64,000 nucleotides of DNA. Source: Flaccisagitta enflata. Its lineage: Eukaryota; Chaetognatha; Sagittoidea; Aphragmophora. Within the stretch, counting starts at the first letter, position 1. Every line of letters starts with the position of its first letter. The DNA is taken from the NCBI GenBank assembly GCA_965153355.1, contig OZ231127.1:29326001-29390000 (forward strand), given 5' to 3'. Both the position numbers and the translations under genes were made by a program. The notes under the pieces were generated by a model. The model worked only from the letters and a program-made list of their open reading frames with translations. It ran no database searches and was not told the DNA's origin. Below, in pieces: positions 1 to 11,107 of this stretch.

Positions 1-298
1 GCAACTTCAATAAAGAGATGAACAAAGGGAACGGATAGGGAAAGTGCTTTGTGCAAGAAAAAGATATTGAGAATGAGTTGAAAAAAAAGAGAAAGAATAG
101 AAACATGAAAAAGTGAAAAACCGTTTATGGTTGCCGGTTGAACATTGAATTGACGATTCAGGGATGGACTTAAAGTAGGAAAGCTGCTAGCTGGTCGATC
201 TACGTTAATGGCATTTTTCCATTGAGGCTCTTTTGGTCTCTATGTATCGTTACTTTCGAACAAGAGTCGACAAAAGATGCTTGTTGTACATAAGTTTT
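1..298. other. no gene seen
   Basis: Unique-looking A-rich sequence with no recognisable exon, RNA gene or repeat. The only open frames entering it are short and run into the hairpin/(GTCC)n element that follows. Confidence 0.5.
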
Positions 299-300
299 TT

Positions 301-495
301 AGTCGCGGACACGCGACTCTACACCTTGCCGTGTCGGTCGGTCGGTCGGTCCGTCCGTCCGTCCGTCCGTCCGTCCGTCCGTTCATCCGTCCGTCCGTCC
401 GTCCGTCGGTCACATTTCTGAATTCCGAGCGGTTTTTGCGGTACTGCTCCTGCCCAACCGTCCGCGACTGGATTGCCGTGTAACCGGCCTTGTTA
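301..495 (+). repeat. hairpin/(GTCC)n element, GGAC type
   Basis: Starts with AGTCGCGGACACGCGACT (301-318), a 7-bp stem with GACA loop, followed by CTCTACA, a GTCG/GTCC tetranucleotide tract (334-410), a short body with CTGCTCCTGCCC, the right arm GTCCGCGACT (460-469) and the end GCCGTGTAACCGGCCTTGTT. The right arm is the exact 10-base complement of the left arm AGTCGCGGAC. The RSVRPSVRPSVR open frames here are only the translated tetranucleotide. Family identity rests on many similar copies in this window; no known family name is claimed. Confidence 0.85.
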
Positions 496-1023
<528 letters not shown>

Positions 1024-1314
1024 ATATAAAAGAGGGAGATTTGCTGAGACTGTTTGTGGCGCTTTGTTGCCGAGGGAAATGCGGTTTTTGCTTATAATCC
1101 GTTTTGCCTTTTTTTCGCTTTGAAATGTTTTTGAACAAATCCTTTTGATGCGGCGACTATCATGTTCAGACAGACGGTTGATGGATTTGTATTTTGTACG
1201 AATTGAAGCCGACCAGAAGCAAAGAAAAAAAATTCAAATATTAATAACAAGATCCCTGGACAATGTGAATGGCGGGGAGCGCGGATAGATACTCCTTAAT
1301 GCTGAAAAAATTCT

Positions 1315-1552
1315 TCCCTTCCATGGATGGATGGATGGAATGGATGAATGATCGAACGAATGAAAGAATGAATGAATGGATGGATGAAGCTTTTGAAAGC
1401 CGACTTTTTATTTCCTCATGGATGGATGAAAAAACGAATGAATGAATGAATGAATGAATGAATGAATGAATGAATGAATGAATGAATGAATGAATGAATG
1501 AATGAATGAATGAATGAATGAATGCAAAAAAATCTATGAATGAATGAATGAA
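1315..1552. repeat. (GGAT)n/(GAAT)n microsatellite
   Basis: GGAT and GAAT tetranucleotides, with the purest (GAAT)n run at 1436-1524. It gives an IHSFIHSF open frame on the minus strand that is not a gene. Confidence 0.95.
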
Positions 1553-2280
1553 TTCAAAGTGAGTTGAGTCAGTTGTAATTTTACACTTTGGTTTACTACA
1601 CAGTCCTTGCAGCCTTATCATTTCGTAAAAAAAAGAAAAGAAAAAGAGCATGGGGGAAAACAGAGGGAAAAAAAGCGACAAAGTCAGTAAAAGTATAGAT
1701 ATAAAAATTAAGAATGTTTTTCTCTTTTTTTTTTTTTTTTTACGTACAAGACGGAAAAGTAAATGAGCGAAACCGATCCGCCTCTGGCCCCGGGCAGTAA
1801 TTCATTTCCCCGATGTTTCTTCGATTCTTCTCATTCCCGATGGTTACTTTTTTTTCTGTTTCATTTTCATGAATCGCTCCACACATATCTCCGTGTAAAG
1901 TTGGTAAGATTGTGTGTTTTCATTTTTGTTTCCTGTGTATTGACTATTGTGTACATGAATTCGACGAAAAGGCACCTGATGTAACTTTCCCTTTTGAAGG
2001 AAGCCAACAAGAGTTCAACTTTGAGTTCTCAGAGGTCGGCTGGAAGTTCGGGAGGTGGGTTTTGTTTTGAATTAAGACGCGGAAGCAGTTATTTGATATC
2101 ATCTCCTTCTTCTTGTTTAACTTTTTCGTGGGCGGGGGATGAACGGAGGTTGGACGGCTGGTATCGAAGCTCATTTTGAAATGTTTTCTAAATTTTACGA
2201 TCATTCTGATTCTGAATGACGATGAATAAAATTTTTTAAGAATTCGTTTTCTATTTAACAACACGCATACTCCTCGTCGA
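1553..2280. other. no host gene seen; region left of LINE
   Basis: Mixed sequence with a T homopolymer near 1727-1741. Short open frames show no domain. The 5' part of the LINE (ORF1, endonuclease) would be expected here for a full-length element, but I recognise no trace of it. Confidence 0.4.
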
Positions 2281-2304
2281 CCCGCAGCTTCAGAAGCAGA
2301 ATGG

Positions 2305-3468
2305 ATGGAGGAGATGAAAAATGACAATCAAATGAACTTTTCTGCGCTCTGCCCAATGAGGCCGAGTGAGGAGGACGGCGACGACATCATCGAGGAAGCC
2401 TTCCATCTCAACTCCCTCGTCGACAGCATCAACGAATTAAAGACAAAATCAGCGCCGGGAGACGATGACGTCACCAACGAACAATTGAAGAAGATTCCAA
2501 ACAAAGTCGTCCTTGTCATCCACCGCCTCTTCAAACTCCTCGTCAACATTGGGTATTTTCCACGCCCATGGAAGAGGGCGCGGATTAAGATGCTTCCAAA
2601 GCCAAACAGGTGCGTCAAAGATTCATCAAATTATAGGCCAATTAGTTTACTCTCGAATATGGGAAAACTTTTTGAGAAGCTTATAAAAAAGACAGTCGAC
2701 AAATCCACCTCTGTTAATCAAACCATCCCCGAGCTCCACTCTGGATTCAGACGTGGGCGTTGTACGCAGGAGACATTTGTACGAATGGCGGAGAAGATTG
2801 CGTCAACGCGGCGGCAAAAGGGCATCACAATCGCTCTCGCCGTCGACATTGAGAAGGCGTTTGACAAGTTGGACCATTCCGTCGTCAAATACCGACTAAG
2901 AAGACTCAATCTCCCCGCCAAAACAACACGAACTCTGTCGTCATTTCTCACAGATCGCCAACTCTATGTCAAGGAAGGAAGTACGACGTCGGATCTGGTC
3001 GACATGGGCTGCGGTAGCCCCCAAGGCGCCATCAACAGCCCGGATCTCTACATTCTGACTTCATACGACACCCCGGGTGAAAACAATAGCAAAGAAGGTG
3101 CGAGCCAATTTGCCGACGATTTGAACATTTGGGCAAGTGGACGAACCCTTCGAGAAGCAGTGGAGATCCTCCAGGGGAGAATCCGCGTCCTTGAGAAATG
3201 GTGCGTCAAATGGCAACTCCTTCCATCAGCAGCAAAATCGACGCTTATTTGTTTCACCTCGTCGAAAAAGGTTAAAAGTGACTGTGCCAATTATGACTTG
3301 TATCTTCTCGGAAATAAATTAGAATGGAAGGATGACGTGAAAATTTTGGGTCTGTCTTTTGATGCCAAATTGAATTGGAGTAGTCATATTGATGGATTGA
3401 TTAAGTCGGCTTACCCGAAAATACTTTTAGTAAAGAAACTAAATAAAATAGCAGCCCAAAGGCAGTAA
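2305..3468 (+). CDS. LINE reverse transcriptase, N-terminal and core part
   Basis: The 387-residue frame is a non-LTR reverse transcriptase that would copy element RNA at a nicked chromosomal site. Visible blocks in order: SAPGDDD (49-55), YRPISLLSN (110-118), HSGFRRG (145-151), motif A ALAVDIEKAFDKLDH with D181, motif B GSPQG (237-241), motif C FADD with both catalytic aspartates (271-272), and the thumb-side LGLSFD (348-353). No stop or frameshift lies within these blocks. The frame ends at QRQ-stop exactly where the inverted-repeat insertion begins, so this stop belongs to the insertion. The frame is also open a little to the left of the first Met. The endonuclease is missing, so the copy is probably immobile. 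Confidence 0.85.
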   Translation: MEEMKNDNQMNFSALCPMRPSEEDGDDIIEEAFHLNSLVDSINELKTKSAPGDDDVTNEQLKKIPNKVVLVIHRLFKLLVNIGYFPRPWKRARIKMLPKPNRCVKDSSNYRPISLLSNMGKLFEKLIKKTVDKSTSVNQTIPELHSGFRRGRCTQETFVRMAEKIASTRRQKGITIALAVDIEKAFDKLDHSVVKYRLRRLNLPAKTTRTLSSFLTDRQLYVKEGSTTSDLVDMGCGSPQGAINSPDLYILTSYDTPGENNSKEGASQFADDLNIWASGRTLREAVEILQGRIRVLEKWCVKWQLLPSAAKSTLICFTSSKKVKSDCANYDLYLLGNKLEWKDDVKILGLSFDAKLNWSSHIDGLIKSAYPKILLVKKLNKIAAQRQ

Positions 3469-3769
3469 GTGGTCAGCGGTACCCGTGCCCTGCTTGAGTA
3501 GGAAGTAGTTAAGGTTGAGAGGGAGCAGGGCAGCGGCCCCGAAGGGGACGAAGTCCTGTAGAACACAGGGGGAATCTGTCCGTCCGTCCGTCAGTCCGTC
3601 CGTCCATCCGTCCGTCTGTCTGTCTGTCCTGTCTGCCTTCCTTCTGTCCAGGATGCCCTGTCCTTCAAATTTTCATTGAATACCATGGAGAAATGACAAA
3701 AGGCACTATATGGACAATGGTACCCTTGCCCTTATTGTATATTTTGTAGGCTAAGTGGAGGGAGGAGCA

Positions 3770-4040
3770 GGTCAGGATATGGGTCTCTGAGGCCAGAATC
3801 TGGGTCTCAGAGACCAATTTCTTGGTCTCAAAGGCAAGGATTTCAGTTTCTGAGGCCAGGATATGGGCCTCTGAGGCTAGGAGTTAGGTCTTTAAGGCCA
3901 GCACCTAGGTCTTGGAGGTCAGAATCTGGGTCCCAAAGGTCAGGATCTGGGTGTCTAATGCTTTGATGTCGGTTTTGGGAGCCAGGATCTAAGTTTAAGG
4001 GGCCAAGATGATAAAACTCAGGCCAGAATTCAGGTTTTAT
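3770..4040. repeat. degenerate ~28-bp tandem repeat inside the inverted-repeat element
   Basis: Repeated units of the type GGCCAGGATCTGGGTCTCTGA with variable spacing, about nine diverged copies, forming the left half of the element's loop. Confidence 0.7.
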
Positions 4041-4046
4041 AGTCAT

Positions 4047-4160
4047 ATTTGGCCCATTTTACCTGGTCTTGTGCCATTTTGCCTGGATTTGGCCCATTTT
4101 GGCTGGATTTGGGCCATTTTGCTTGGATTTGGGCCATACAGTTGGGATTTGGGCCCCAAA
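4047..4160. repeat. ~22-bp tandem repeat inside the inverted-repeat element
   Basis: Five units of the type GGATTTGGGCCATTTTGCTT, forming the right half of the element's loop. Unrelated in sequence to the 28-bp repeat beside it. Confidence 0.75.
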
Positions 4161-4280
4161 GGAGACAAAAGCCCTGGGGTTGGGGCGGGGGGGGGGACGG
4201 ACGGACGGACGTACGGACGGACGGACGGACAGATTCCCCCTGTGTTCTACAGGACTTCGTCCCCTTCGGGGCCGCTGCCC

Positions 4281-4719
4281 AAAAATGGGCTTTTGCAATA
4301 AAAAATTGATGACGGAAATGGTCGATTCTTTGATACTTTCGGTTTTTAATTACTCCAGCATTGGTTATCTAAACTGTAATGAAGAGAATTGGCGTAAAAT
4401 TGAGAGCTTTTTTTGCAAAGCGATAAAGATAATATTCGATTTGCCGTGGAAGATGAATTCTATTACTGCCCGTGAACTGTTTAGTCCTGTCACGTTTAGA
4501 CAAAGAATTGAAAGAGCTGCCGCGGAAAGATTTTTTGGCATGATGAATAAGACCAAGATGATGACGGATATGATAAATGATTACCGCAATTATGGAGCGA
4601 CGACGGGCAGAAAAACCTTTTTAGATGCAATTAGAATTATCGGTGATTTGCCATATGATACAAGGTGCAGCTATTGTACGTTTGGAGTGGATCACGCATG
4701 CGTGAAATGGCCGGATTAG
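4281..4719 (+). pseudogene. LINE reverse transcriptase, C-terminal fragment
   Basis: After the insertion the frame continues with LMTEMVDSLILSVFNYSSIG and ends in CSYCTFGVDHACVKWPD-stop. The first stretch matches the block that follows the RT thumb in jockey/CR1-like enzymes (the LDYGS-like region). The CxxC...H..C cluster near the end could be a small zinc-binding tail. Removing the insertion together with one GCCCAAA copy leaves the two parts one base out of frame, so this copy has decayed besides being interrupted. Confidence 0.7.
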
Positions 4720-5532
4720 CCGTCCTAAATGTCCTAATGCCTTGTCCTAATTAGAGCTTTGGAATTAAGTCTCAACGGATTTTCCTTATAATGAAAGCAG
4801 TGGAATGAAATTCTTATTTCTGGCTTTGTTTTGCTTTGTTTTGTTTTGTTTTGCTTTGCCTTGTATTCTTTTGTTATGTTTTGTTTTGTTTTGTCTTTGA
4901 ATGTTCACGATCACTGATTAATTTACCTGGAGCTGGAATCATTAATCATTCGTAGTTTTGATTATGATTTTACCAATGAAATCTAGCGCCCCCCCCCCCC
5001 ACCCTCGACCGTGGTAGATGGATTCTTGATGCGCAGTTATTAATACGTGTTGACGCCGATCGTGCCTTATACATGATGCCAAGATATTTTGAAATGAGGG
5101 GGAAATTTAGTATTGTAATTTAATACTGTACCTTTTTACTCCATTCGCATTACTATTTACACTTTAACACATTCGCACGCTTCCTGTCTGACTTGCCATG
5201 TTTCTGTTTATACGATATGTACTTTTATCGTAGGAAATTTTTTAACTTTTAGCCTCGACCGCGGAATTATAGTAGTGTGATGTTGTTGGCCCTATTGTTA
5301 AAAGTAGCGACATGTTCTGACGTGGGATTTATTTCTTACCACTGAGATTCTTGTGTTGGCTAGATGATCTCTGTGTATACTGCTACTATTAGCGAATTGA
5401 GTTGTAAACTGTAGGATTAATACGCCTACTCATGTGAGTAGACATTTTGTTATCGCCTGAAATACCTCTGGGAGTCACACACCGATTGTGGCTCGAGGGT
5501 GAAGCATTAAACTTACTTACTTACTTACTTAA
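4720..5532 (+). other. LINE 3' untranslated region with (ACTT)n tail
   Basis: Non-coding sequence from the RT stop to the tail. It includes a TTTTG-rich stretch (4826-4897) and a C homopolymer (4988-5000), and ends GAAGCATTAA followed by five ACTT units at 5511-5530. Tandem short-repeat tails at this place are a hallmark of non-LTR retrotransposon 3' ends. Confidence 0.7.
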
Positions 5533-5588
5533 CAAAAAGAATGTATAAGTCAGTTTCTTTCTTGAAAAAGAGATGGGAGACATGCCAC

Positions 5589-5620
5589 GAGAGAGAGGGA
5601 GAGAGAGAGAGAGAGAGAGA
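5589..5620. repeat. (GA)n microsatellite
   Basis: Short GA tract just right of the LINE tail. Confidence 0.9.
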
Positions 5621-5908
5621 CTCAAAGAAAATATAGCCATAAAAGTCAGTTGCATCTTATTCCTATTCTCAGTCATTCATCAGCGGAAGGAAAAGAAAAA
5701 CGAATAAAAGAAAATAACGAGAAAAAAAATAAAAGGAAGAGAAGGCGAAAAGATTATCTGTGGAAATTACTAGCACGTGCCTGGAATATTTTGCACCAAA
5801 ATATTGAAACAGGGGGAAAAATAAAAGGCACAGAAAGAGAAAGAGAAAGAAAGAGAAAAGCCGAATGTCACCGAAACCTGAAAAAGCTTCTTTCTGGCAA
5901 AACGCCCG

Positions 5909-6290
5909 GTGGCGGTGGTGGTGATGACGCTAATGGTAATGGTAGTGATGATGGTGGTGGCGGGACTGTGGTGGTGGCGGTGGTGGTGGTGGTGACGGTA
6001 GTGGTGGCGGTGGTGGTGATGACGCTAATGGTGATGGCAGTGATGGTGGTGGTGGCGGGAGTATGGTGGTGGTGGTGGTGGTGACGGTAGTGGTGGCGGT
6101 GGTGGTGATGACGCTAATGGTGATGGTAGTGATAATGGTAGCGGCGGCAGGGTGGTGTTGGTGGTGGTGGTGGTGGTGGTGGTGGTGGTGGTGGTGGTGG
6201 TGGTGGTGGTGGTGGTGGTGGTGGTGGTGGTGGTGGTGGTGGGGTGGTGGTGGAGGTGGTGATGGTGGTGGTGATGGCGGTGGTAACGAG
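5909..6290. repeat. GGT-rich minisatellite grading into (GGT)n
   Basis: A unit of about 90-95 bp marked by GATGACGCTAATGG recurs at 5923, 6018 and 6107; from about 6151 it turns into an almost pure (GGT)n run. Translated artefacts are poly-His, poly-Trp, poly-Pro and poly-Thr frames in different phases. Confidence 0.9.
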
Positions 6291-6411
6291 GAAGCAGCGA
6301 CCGCCAAATCTCCACAATTGTCATCGTTGATTCCAGACCTGATTCCGGAATAAGATCCCCCAAAACCTTCCTCCACTTTTCCCCTTTCTCCCCAAATCTT
6401 TTTTGCGGGGG

Positions 6412-6414
<3 letters not shown>

Positions 6415-6467
<53 letters not shown>
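6415..6467. repeat. (GA)n microsatellite
   Basis: Uninterrupted GA tract of about 52 bp. Confidence 0.95.
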
Positions 6468-6471
<4 letters not shown>

Positions 6472-7488
6472 CACAGAAAGGCGCAGGAAAAAACATTAAG
6501 AGACAATATTGGAACTGACTAACAGACAAAAAGACCCATAGCTAGACAAATGTTAAGGGTAGAGAAAAGAAAAGTGCGAGTGCGAGTGAAACAAGAAAAA
6601 GATTGTAAAAGCAAGATTGTAACGAAAGAAAGGAACGGACGATGTAAAGAAAATTGAAGAAAAAACTATGAGGATTAAAAAAAAAAACTAGTTGGTGGTC
6701 AGAAGGAAAAAGTCGATAAGGCAGAATGACGTCACACTAACTTTAACGAGGTCGCTGTGTCTCCAATACGATTCTTATGTATAAAGAACATGAAAAGGAG
6801 AGATAAAAAGCCCACTTGAGCTATTTTACCAATGTAATTTGAATTTCATGGACAACGGCGTCGGTCCTTATTCAGAGGAAGTCCATTTGTGTGTAAACAA
6901 TAGTATAATTCGAACGTATTTAGAATGATGCTGCGTGTGGATTCGTAAGAAAAATTGTTTGATTGGCATCTGGCAAACTATAGCTATTGTTTGATTGATT
7001 GGCAAGCAATAGCTATTGTAGCTTCCTATTCGGAAATGAATTCCCTCTTACAGCATCAAACTCGCCAACAACGAACGTGCTTCAGGGAAAAAGAGGCAAA
7101 TTCACTACCTCGCGAGAAATCGACTTTTCGTTTCCCAGTTCCTCACACAACGTGCCATATCTTGTCACATTCAATAACAATTCAATCATTCTTATTCTTA
7201 GGTTCTGCGTGATGTACAAGATACGCGCTCTTACATGGTTAAACACCGTTAAAAAGATGAGTTGAATTTGTTAAATTTTCTCATTACAGTCCTGTAATAT
7301 ATTACCATTAATAATATTTTTGTGATACTTTTGAACGTGTTGGCGCACCGTGTGTCTCCACTTTCGATAAGTGGTGACTGCTTTTTAGCACCAAGTATGG
7401 ACTTTTTTAGTGTGGACAAGGGTCAATGTGGGAGAGGAAAAGGGGGAAAATAGGTTCTTGTCTTCTTTTCTGTGTTTTTATTTGCTTG
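6468..7488. other. no gene seen
   Basis: Unique sequence. Frames at 6955-7212 and 6999-7265 overlap each other and show no domain or codon pattern that supports them as genes. Confidence 0.4.
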
Positions 7489-7531
7489 TACCCTGTCTTC
7501 AAAAGCAACTGCAACCAGCAAAAGATGTATT

Positions 7532-7539
7532 GTGTAAAA
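7532..7539 (+). other. 8-bp target-site duplication, left copy
   Basis: GTGTAAAA immediately before the hAT-like element; the same octamer follows it at 8546-8553. Confidence 0.8.
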
Positions 7540-7698
7540 CAGTGATGGCGTAATCGTACGCGGACGCGGACGCGTACTCGCCGTACTCGCCATTTTTGGC
7601 TGTACTCGTAAGCGTAATCGTAAGCGTTCCCTCAATTTTTGTGGACTCGTAAGCGTAAGCGTAAGCGTTCATTATGCCAACGAGTACACGCGTACGCC

Positions 7699-7704
<6 letters not shown>

Positions 7705-7755
<51 letters not shown>

Positions 7756-7756
7756 G
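7705..7756. repeat. (GA)n then (CAGA)n
   Basis: GA tract followed by five CAGA units within the hAT-like element. Confidence 0.9.
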
Positions 7757-7821
7757 GCCCTTCCCCTTTGATGCAACTCATGAGCAACATGAGCGTCCAC
7801 GATCATCACTAGGTTGATCGG

Positions 7822-7867
7822 TTGTTTGCTTGCTTGGTGATGCAGAGATTAATAACCGCGCAAACAT

Positions 7868-7903
<36 letters not shown>

Positions 7904-8076
7904 GTTTTCTTTTCTTCGTTCTTTTTTCTTTCTTTCTTTTATTCTTTCTTTCTTTTTTTTCTTTCTGTCTTTTTTCTATCTGTCTTTTTCTTTTTTTCTT
8001 TCATTCTTTTTTTTCTTTCATTCTTTTTTTTCTTTCATTCTTTTTTTTCTTTCATTCTTTTTTTTCTTTTTTCTTT

Positions 8077-8157
<81 letters not shown>

Positions 8158-8230
8158 ACTCAGTCTTTCCCTCTCAATTGTTTGGTGACTTGGTGAGTCA
8201 AAGGTTCAAAACCGCGCAAAACATCCAACT
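7822..8230 (+). repeat. duplicated SINE-like piece with (TTTC)n arrays
   Basis: Two diverged copies of the same ~48-bp segment (about 7820-7868 and 8174-8222) share TTGTTTG, CTTGGTGA and AACCGCGCAAA. The second contains GGTTCAAAACC, close to a tRNA B box (GGTTCGANTCC). Each copy is followed at once, or nearly so, by a TTTC array (7867-8156 and 8263-8360). This looks like a tRNA-derived SINE fragment with a simple tail, tandemly duplicated; no A box is clear, so the assignment is tentative. Confidence 0.4.
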
Positions 8231-8262
8231 TTTTAAGCCTTTACTCATTACTTCATACCTTC

Positions 8263-8264
8263 AT

Positions 8265-8339
<75 letters not shown>

Positions 8340-8360
8340 CTCTTTTTTTTTCTTTCTTTC
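8263..8360. repeat. (TTTC)n microsatellite
   Basis: TTTC array after the second SINE-like piece, within the hAT-like element. Confidence 0.95.
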
Positions 8361-8545
8361 AATTCGACCAAAATCGGTTTTGCTGTCCAAGGGGGCTTAT
8401 AAATTGAGTTGTACTCGTTGTGTACTCGTAATTGTAATCGTACACGGTCAATGACAGTTGGAATCGTAAGCGTAATCGTACTCGCTCATGCAGTAACGTA
8501 CGCGGAATCGTAATCGGTCTAAAATGCATCGCGTTACCATCGCTG

Positions 8546-8553
8546 GTGTAAAA
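8546..8553 (+). other. 8-bp target-site duplication, right copy
   Basis: GTGTAAAA, identical to 7532-7539. Confidence 0.8.
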
Positions 8554-9248
8554 ACTATCCTCACCACACAATTCAGATTTTTACTATCTAATAGCATATC
8601 AATGACGGTTTTCTCATGCAAAATTTCAGCACTCTAAGTCAAATAGTTCAGCTTCTACAATATTTTGAAAATCACAAAAATTTACATAAAAAATTGCAAT
8701 TTTCATGAAAAATAAAGGAGTTTAGCCTTTTAAATCTTATCAGAATTGAATAGATAATGATTTGAAGTAATGTAGTTGATCCCAATTCATGTTCTTATCA
8801 TTAATAAATCGTTTCTCTGTTCATTTGTGTATAAATATGAGACCTCAAACTGGTAAAAGATGAATGTTGAGCAAGAAAAGTTGTTTGATCAAGAAAAATC
8901 ATGGAAAAAAATTGAAATGTTTTTTTTCTTGAATCTAACATAATCTCCTTCAAAAAACCTTCAATTTGAGACCAATCCCAAAGTTTTAGCTCAAAGCGTT
9001 TAGAAGTTATATAGGTTTAAAGTGACAGACCTCCATCAATGTCTGAAATAAAAAATCATTAACCAATAAATGGTTCTTTACTTCAAAATAATGTAGAAGC
9101 TAAACTACTTGACCTGGATTGCTGAAATTTTGCATGAAAAAACCGTCAGTAATATGCTATCAGACAGAGTAAATTTGAAATGTGTGGTGTGGATAGTTTT
9201 GGCACAATACATCTTTTGCTGGTTGCAGTTGCTTCTGAAGACAGGGTA

Positions 9249-9839
<591 letters not shown>

Positions 9840-10434
9840 AAGCTCCCTTCCTCGTTGAAGATCCCGGCGCAGTGACCCCATGGAGGAAATCTTTTGCCCT
9901 AAATCCGCTACCCGGTCTCGGTCTCGGTCTCGGTCGCCATCATGGTGTTCAAAGCCAGGAATTTTTGTCCTATTTTTCTCCCCATGAAAAGCTCTTCTTT
10001 GCCCTTCATTTCATTTTTTGCTCAAAGCACACATCTAGAGCATGTTACAACCACGAAATTCTCATCTTTTTTCCTTAACGTTTTTTTCTCTCTTTACATG
10101 GATGAAAGTTTTTTAAAGTATATTTTGGTGCTGAAACGAAAGTGTCCCATCTGGTAAATAAATACTCTACCATACAATTTTCGTTTTCCTCGTGTAACCA
10201 GGCGGAACAGCTTTTAAAATCCAGAGACAGATTTTTCTCCTTTATTCTCATTTTTTATATTTTCTATACTTACTTCTTTCACGTCAGTGTACCCCATCTT
10301 CCCTCTCACGTCTGTATATGTCACCATTCTTTCTCGCCATCTCATTCAAAACTCATCTACCCAAAACTTCCTTTTCATCAACTCAGATGATCCTCCTTTT
10401 TCATGTTTCATGAATTCTTTTTCCAAATTGCCCC

Positions 10435-10550
<116 letters not shown>

Positions 10551-10984
10551 CCCCCCCACCCCTACCCCCACCACATTCACCCATCGATTCCTTTTGTACT
10601 CCATTTATCTCCATGCGCGCGCTCGCGGTTTAATTGGGTTCCCCTTTAACCTACGATTTCAATATCTTTCTCTTAAGTGTACAGTTATCAATCTCGCCCT
10701 TGCCACGTCAATCTCCCATCCCAAAAGGATCCGCCCTTCAGCTAAATTTCTCAATCTCACCCATATAATCCAATTTGTTGCTCATTGTTGCCATGAGCGA
10801 TCATTCGTTTCATTTTTCGCTTTCTTCTGCACAACCTCAACGTTAACCCCTACATTCGTATGATCCCAACACGCTTCGTTGTCGTCTTCAATTAAGATGC
10901 CTGTTCTTTACATGTCCTGTTAGGCTGTTATCCATCTCTTCTTCATCTTGGCAATAATCAACGCACTCTCAACCTTCAACAACG

Positions 10985-11107
10985 CTACAGTCGCGGACGG
11001 TTGGGCAGGGGCAGTAATGCAAAAACCGCCTGCAATTCATCAATGTTTCTGATAGACGAACGAAACGACCGACGGACTGACACAGCAACGTGTAGAGTCT
11101 AAAAATC
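10985..11107 (-). repeat. hairpin/(GTCC)n element, decayed copy
   Basis: Read on the minus strand it has AGACTCTACACGTTGCTGTG, a short GTCC/GTCG tract, then CTGCCCCTGCCCAACCGTCC followed by GCGACT. It keeps the GGAC-type right arm, but the leading hairpin has decayed to one arm. Confidence 0.65.

Larger units (their letters stand above)
3464..4280. mobile_element. inverted-repeat element inserted in the LINE RT frame
   Basis: Arms at 3528-3605 and 4199-4280 are inverted copies. The outer 47 or so bases read as an exact complement and contain a small hairpin (CCCC-GAA-GGGG); both then run into GTCC (left) or GGAC (right) tetranucleotide tracts. The sequence GCCCAAA flanks both sides (near 3458 and 4277) and may be the target duplication, which would place the left end about 64 bp outside the left arm. 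The interior holds two unrelated tandem repeats (3770-4040 and 4047-4160). No coding capacity. The (GTCC)n arms recall the dispersed hairpin/(GTCC)n family. Confidence 0.75.
2281..5532 (+). mobile_element. non-LTR retrotransposon (LINE), 5'-truncated and interrupted
   Basis: The element holds a reverse-transcriptase frame (2305-3468), a foreign inverted-repeat insertion (about 3464-4280), the resumed C-terminal coding part (about 4281-4719), roughly 800 bp of 3' untranslated sequence, and a short (ACTT)n tail at 5511-5530. A short tandem tail instead of poly(A) is known for several LINE clades. No endonuclease domain is visible to the left, so the copy is 5'-truncated. The left boundary is set by the start of RT homology and is approximate. 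The RT resembles jockey/CR1-type enzymes, but I do not assign a clade. Confidence 0.8.
7540..8545. mobile_element. hAT-like non-autonomous element nested in the palindromic element
   Basis: The ends CAGTGATGG and (inverted) CCATCGCTG are imperfect terminal inverted repeats of the CAG...CTG kind seen in hAT elements. The element is flanked by an exact 8-bp duplication, GTGTAAAA, also typical of hAT. Subterminal motifs of the GTAATCGTAAGCG and GTACTCGTAAGCG kind are packed near both ends (7551-7670 and 8408-8516). The centre is taken up by GA, CAGA and TTTC arrays and a duplicated SINE-like piece. No transposase. Removing it restores the left arm of the surrounding palindrome, which confirms it as the younger insertion. 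Confidence 0.8.
7491..9246. mobile_element. TA-flanked palindromic (foldback) DNA element, carrying a nested insertion
   Basis: Flanked by TA (7489-7490, 9247-9248). The ends are CCCTGTCTTC and the inverted GACAGGG. The left arm (7491-7531, continuing at 8554-8665 after the nested element) is matched by the inverted right arm at 9075-9246 over about 170 bp, with landmarks AGCAACTGCAACCAGCAAAA, GATGTATTGTG, AATAGCATAT and CATGCAAAATTTCAGCA. The loop is about 8666-9074. No transposase is present. TA duplication and end-to-end inverted repeats fit a non-autonomous Tc1/mariner-type element, an assignment I infer from structure only. Confidence 0.8.

Noticed and set aside
301-483. RSVRPSVRPSV frames as a repeat-containing protein family
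   Set aside because: The same frame appears on both strands at many places, always over the (GTCC)n tract of a non-coding element with hairpin ends.
5930-6529. His/Pro-rich minus-strand frames that could suggest a metal-binding protein
   Set aside because: They translate the GGT minisatellite and GA array; overlapping frames in other phases give Pro, Thr or Trp runs of equal length.
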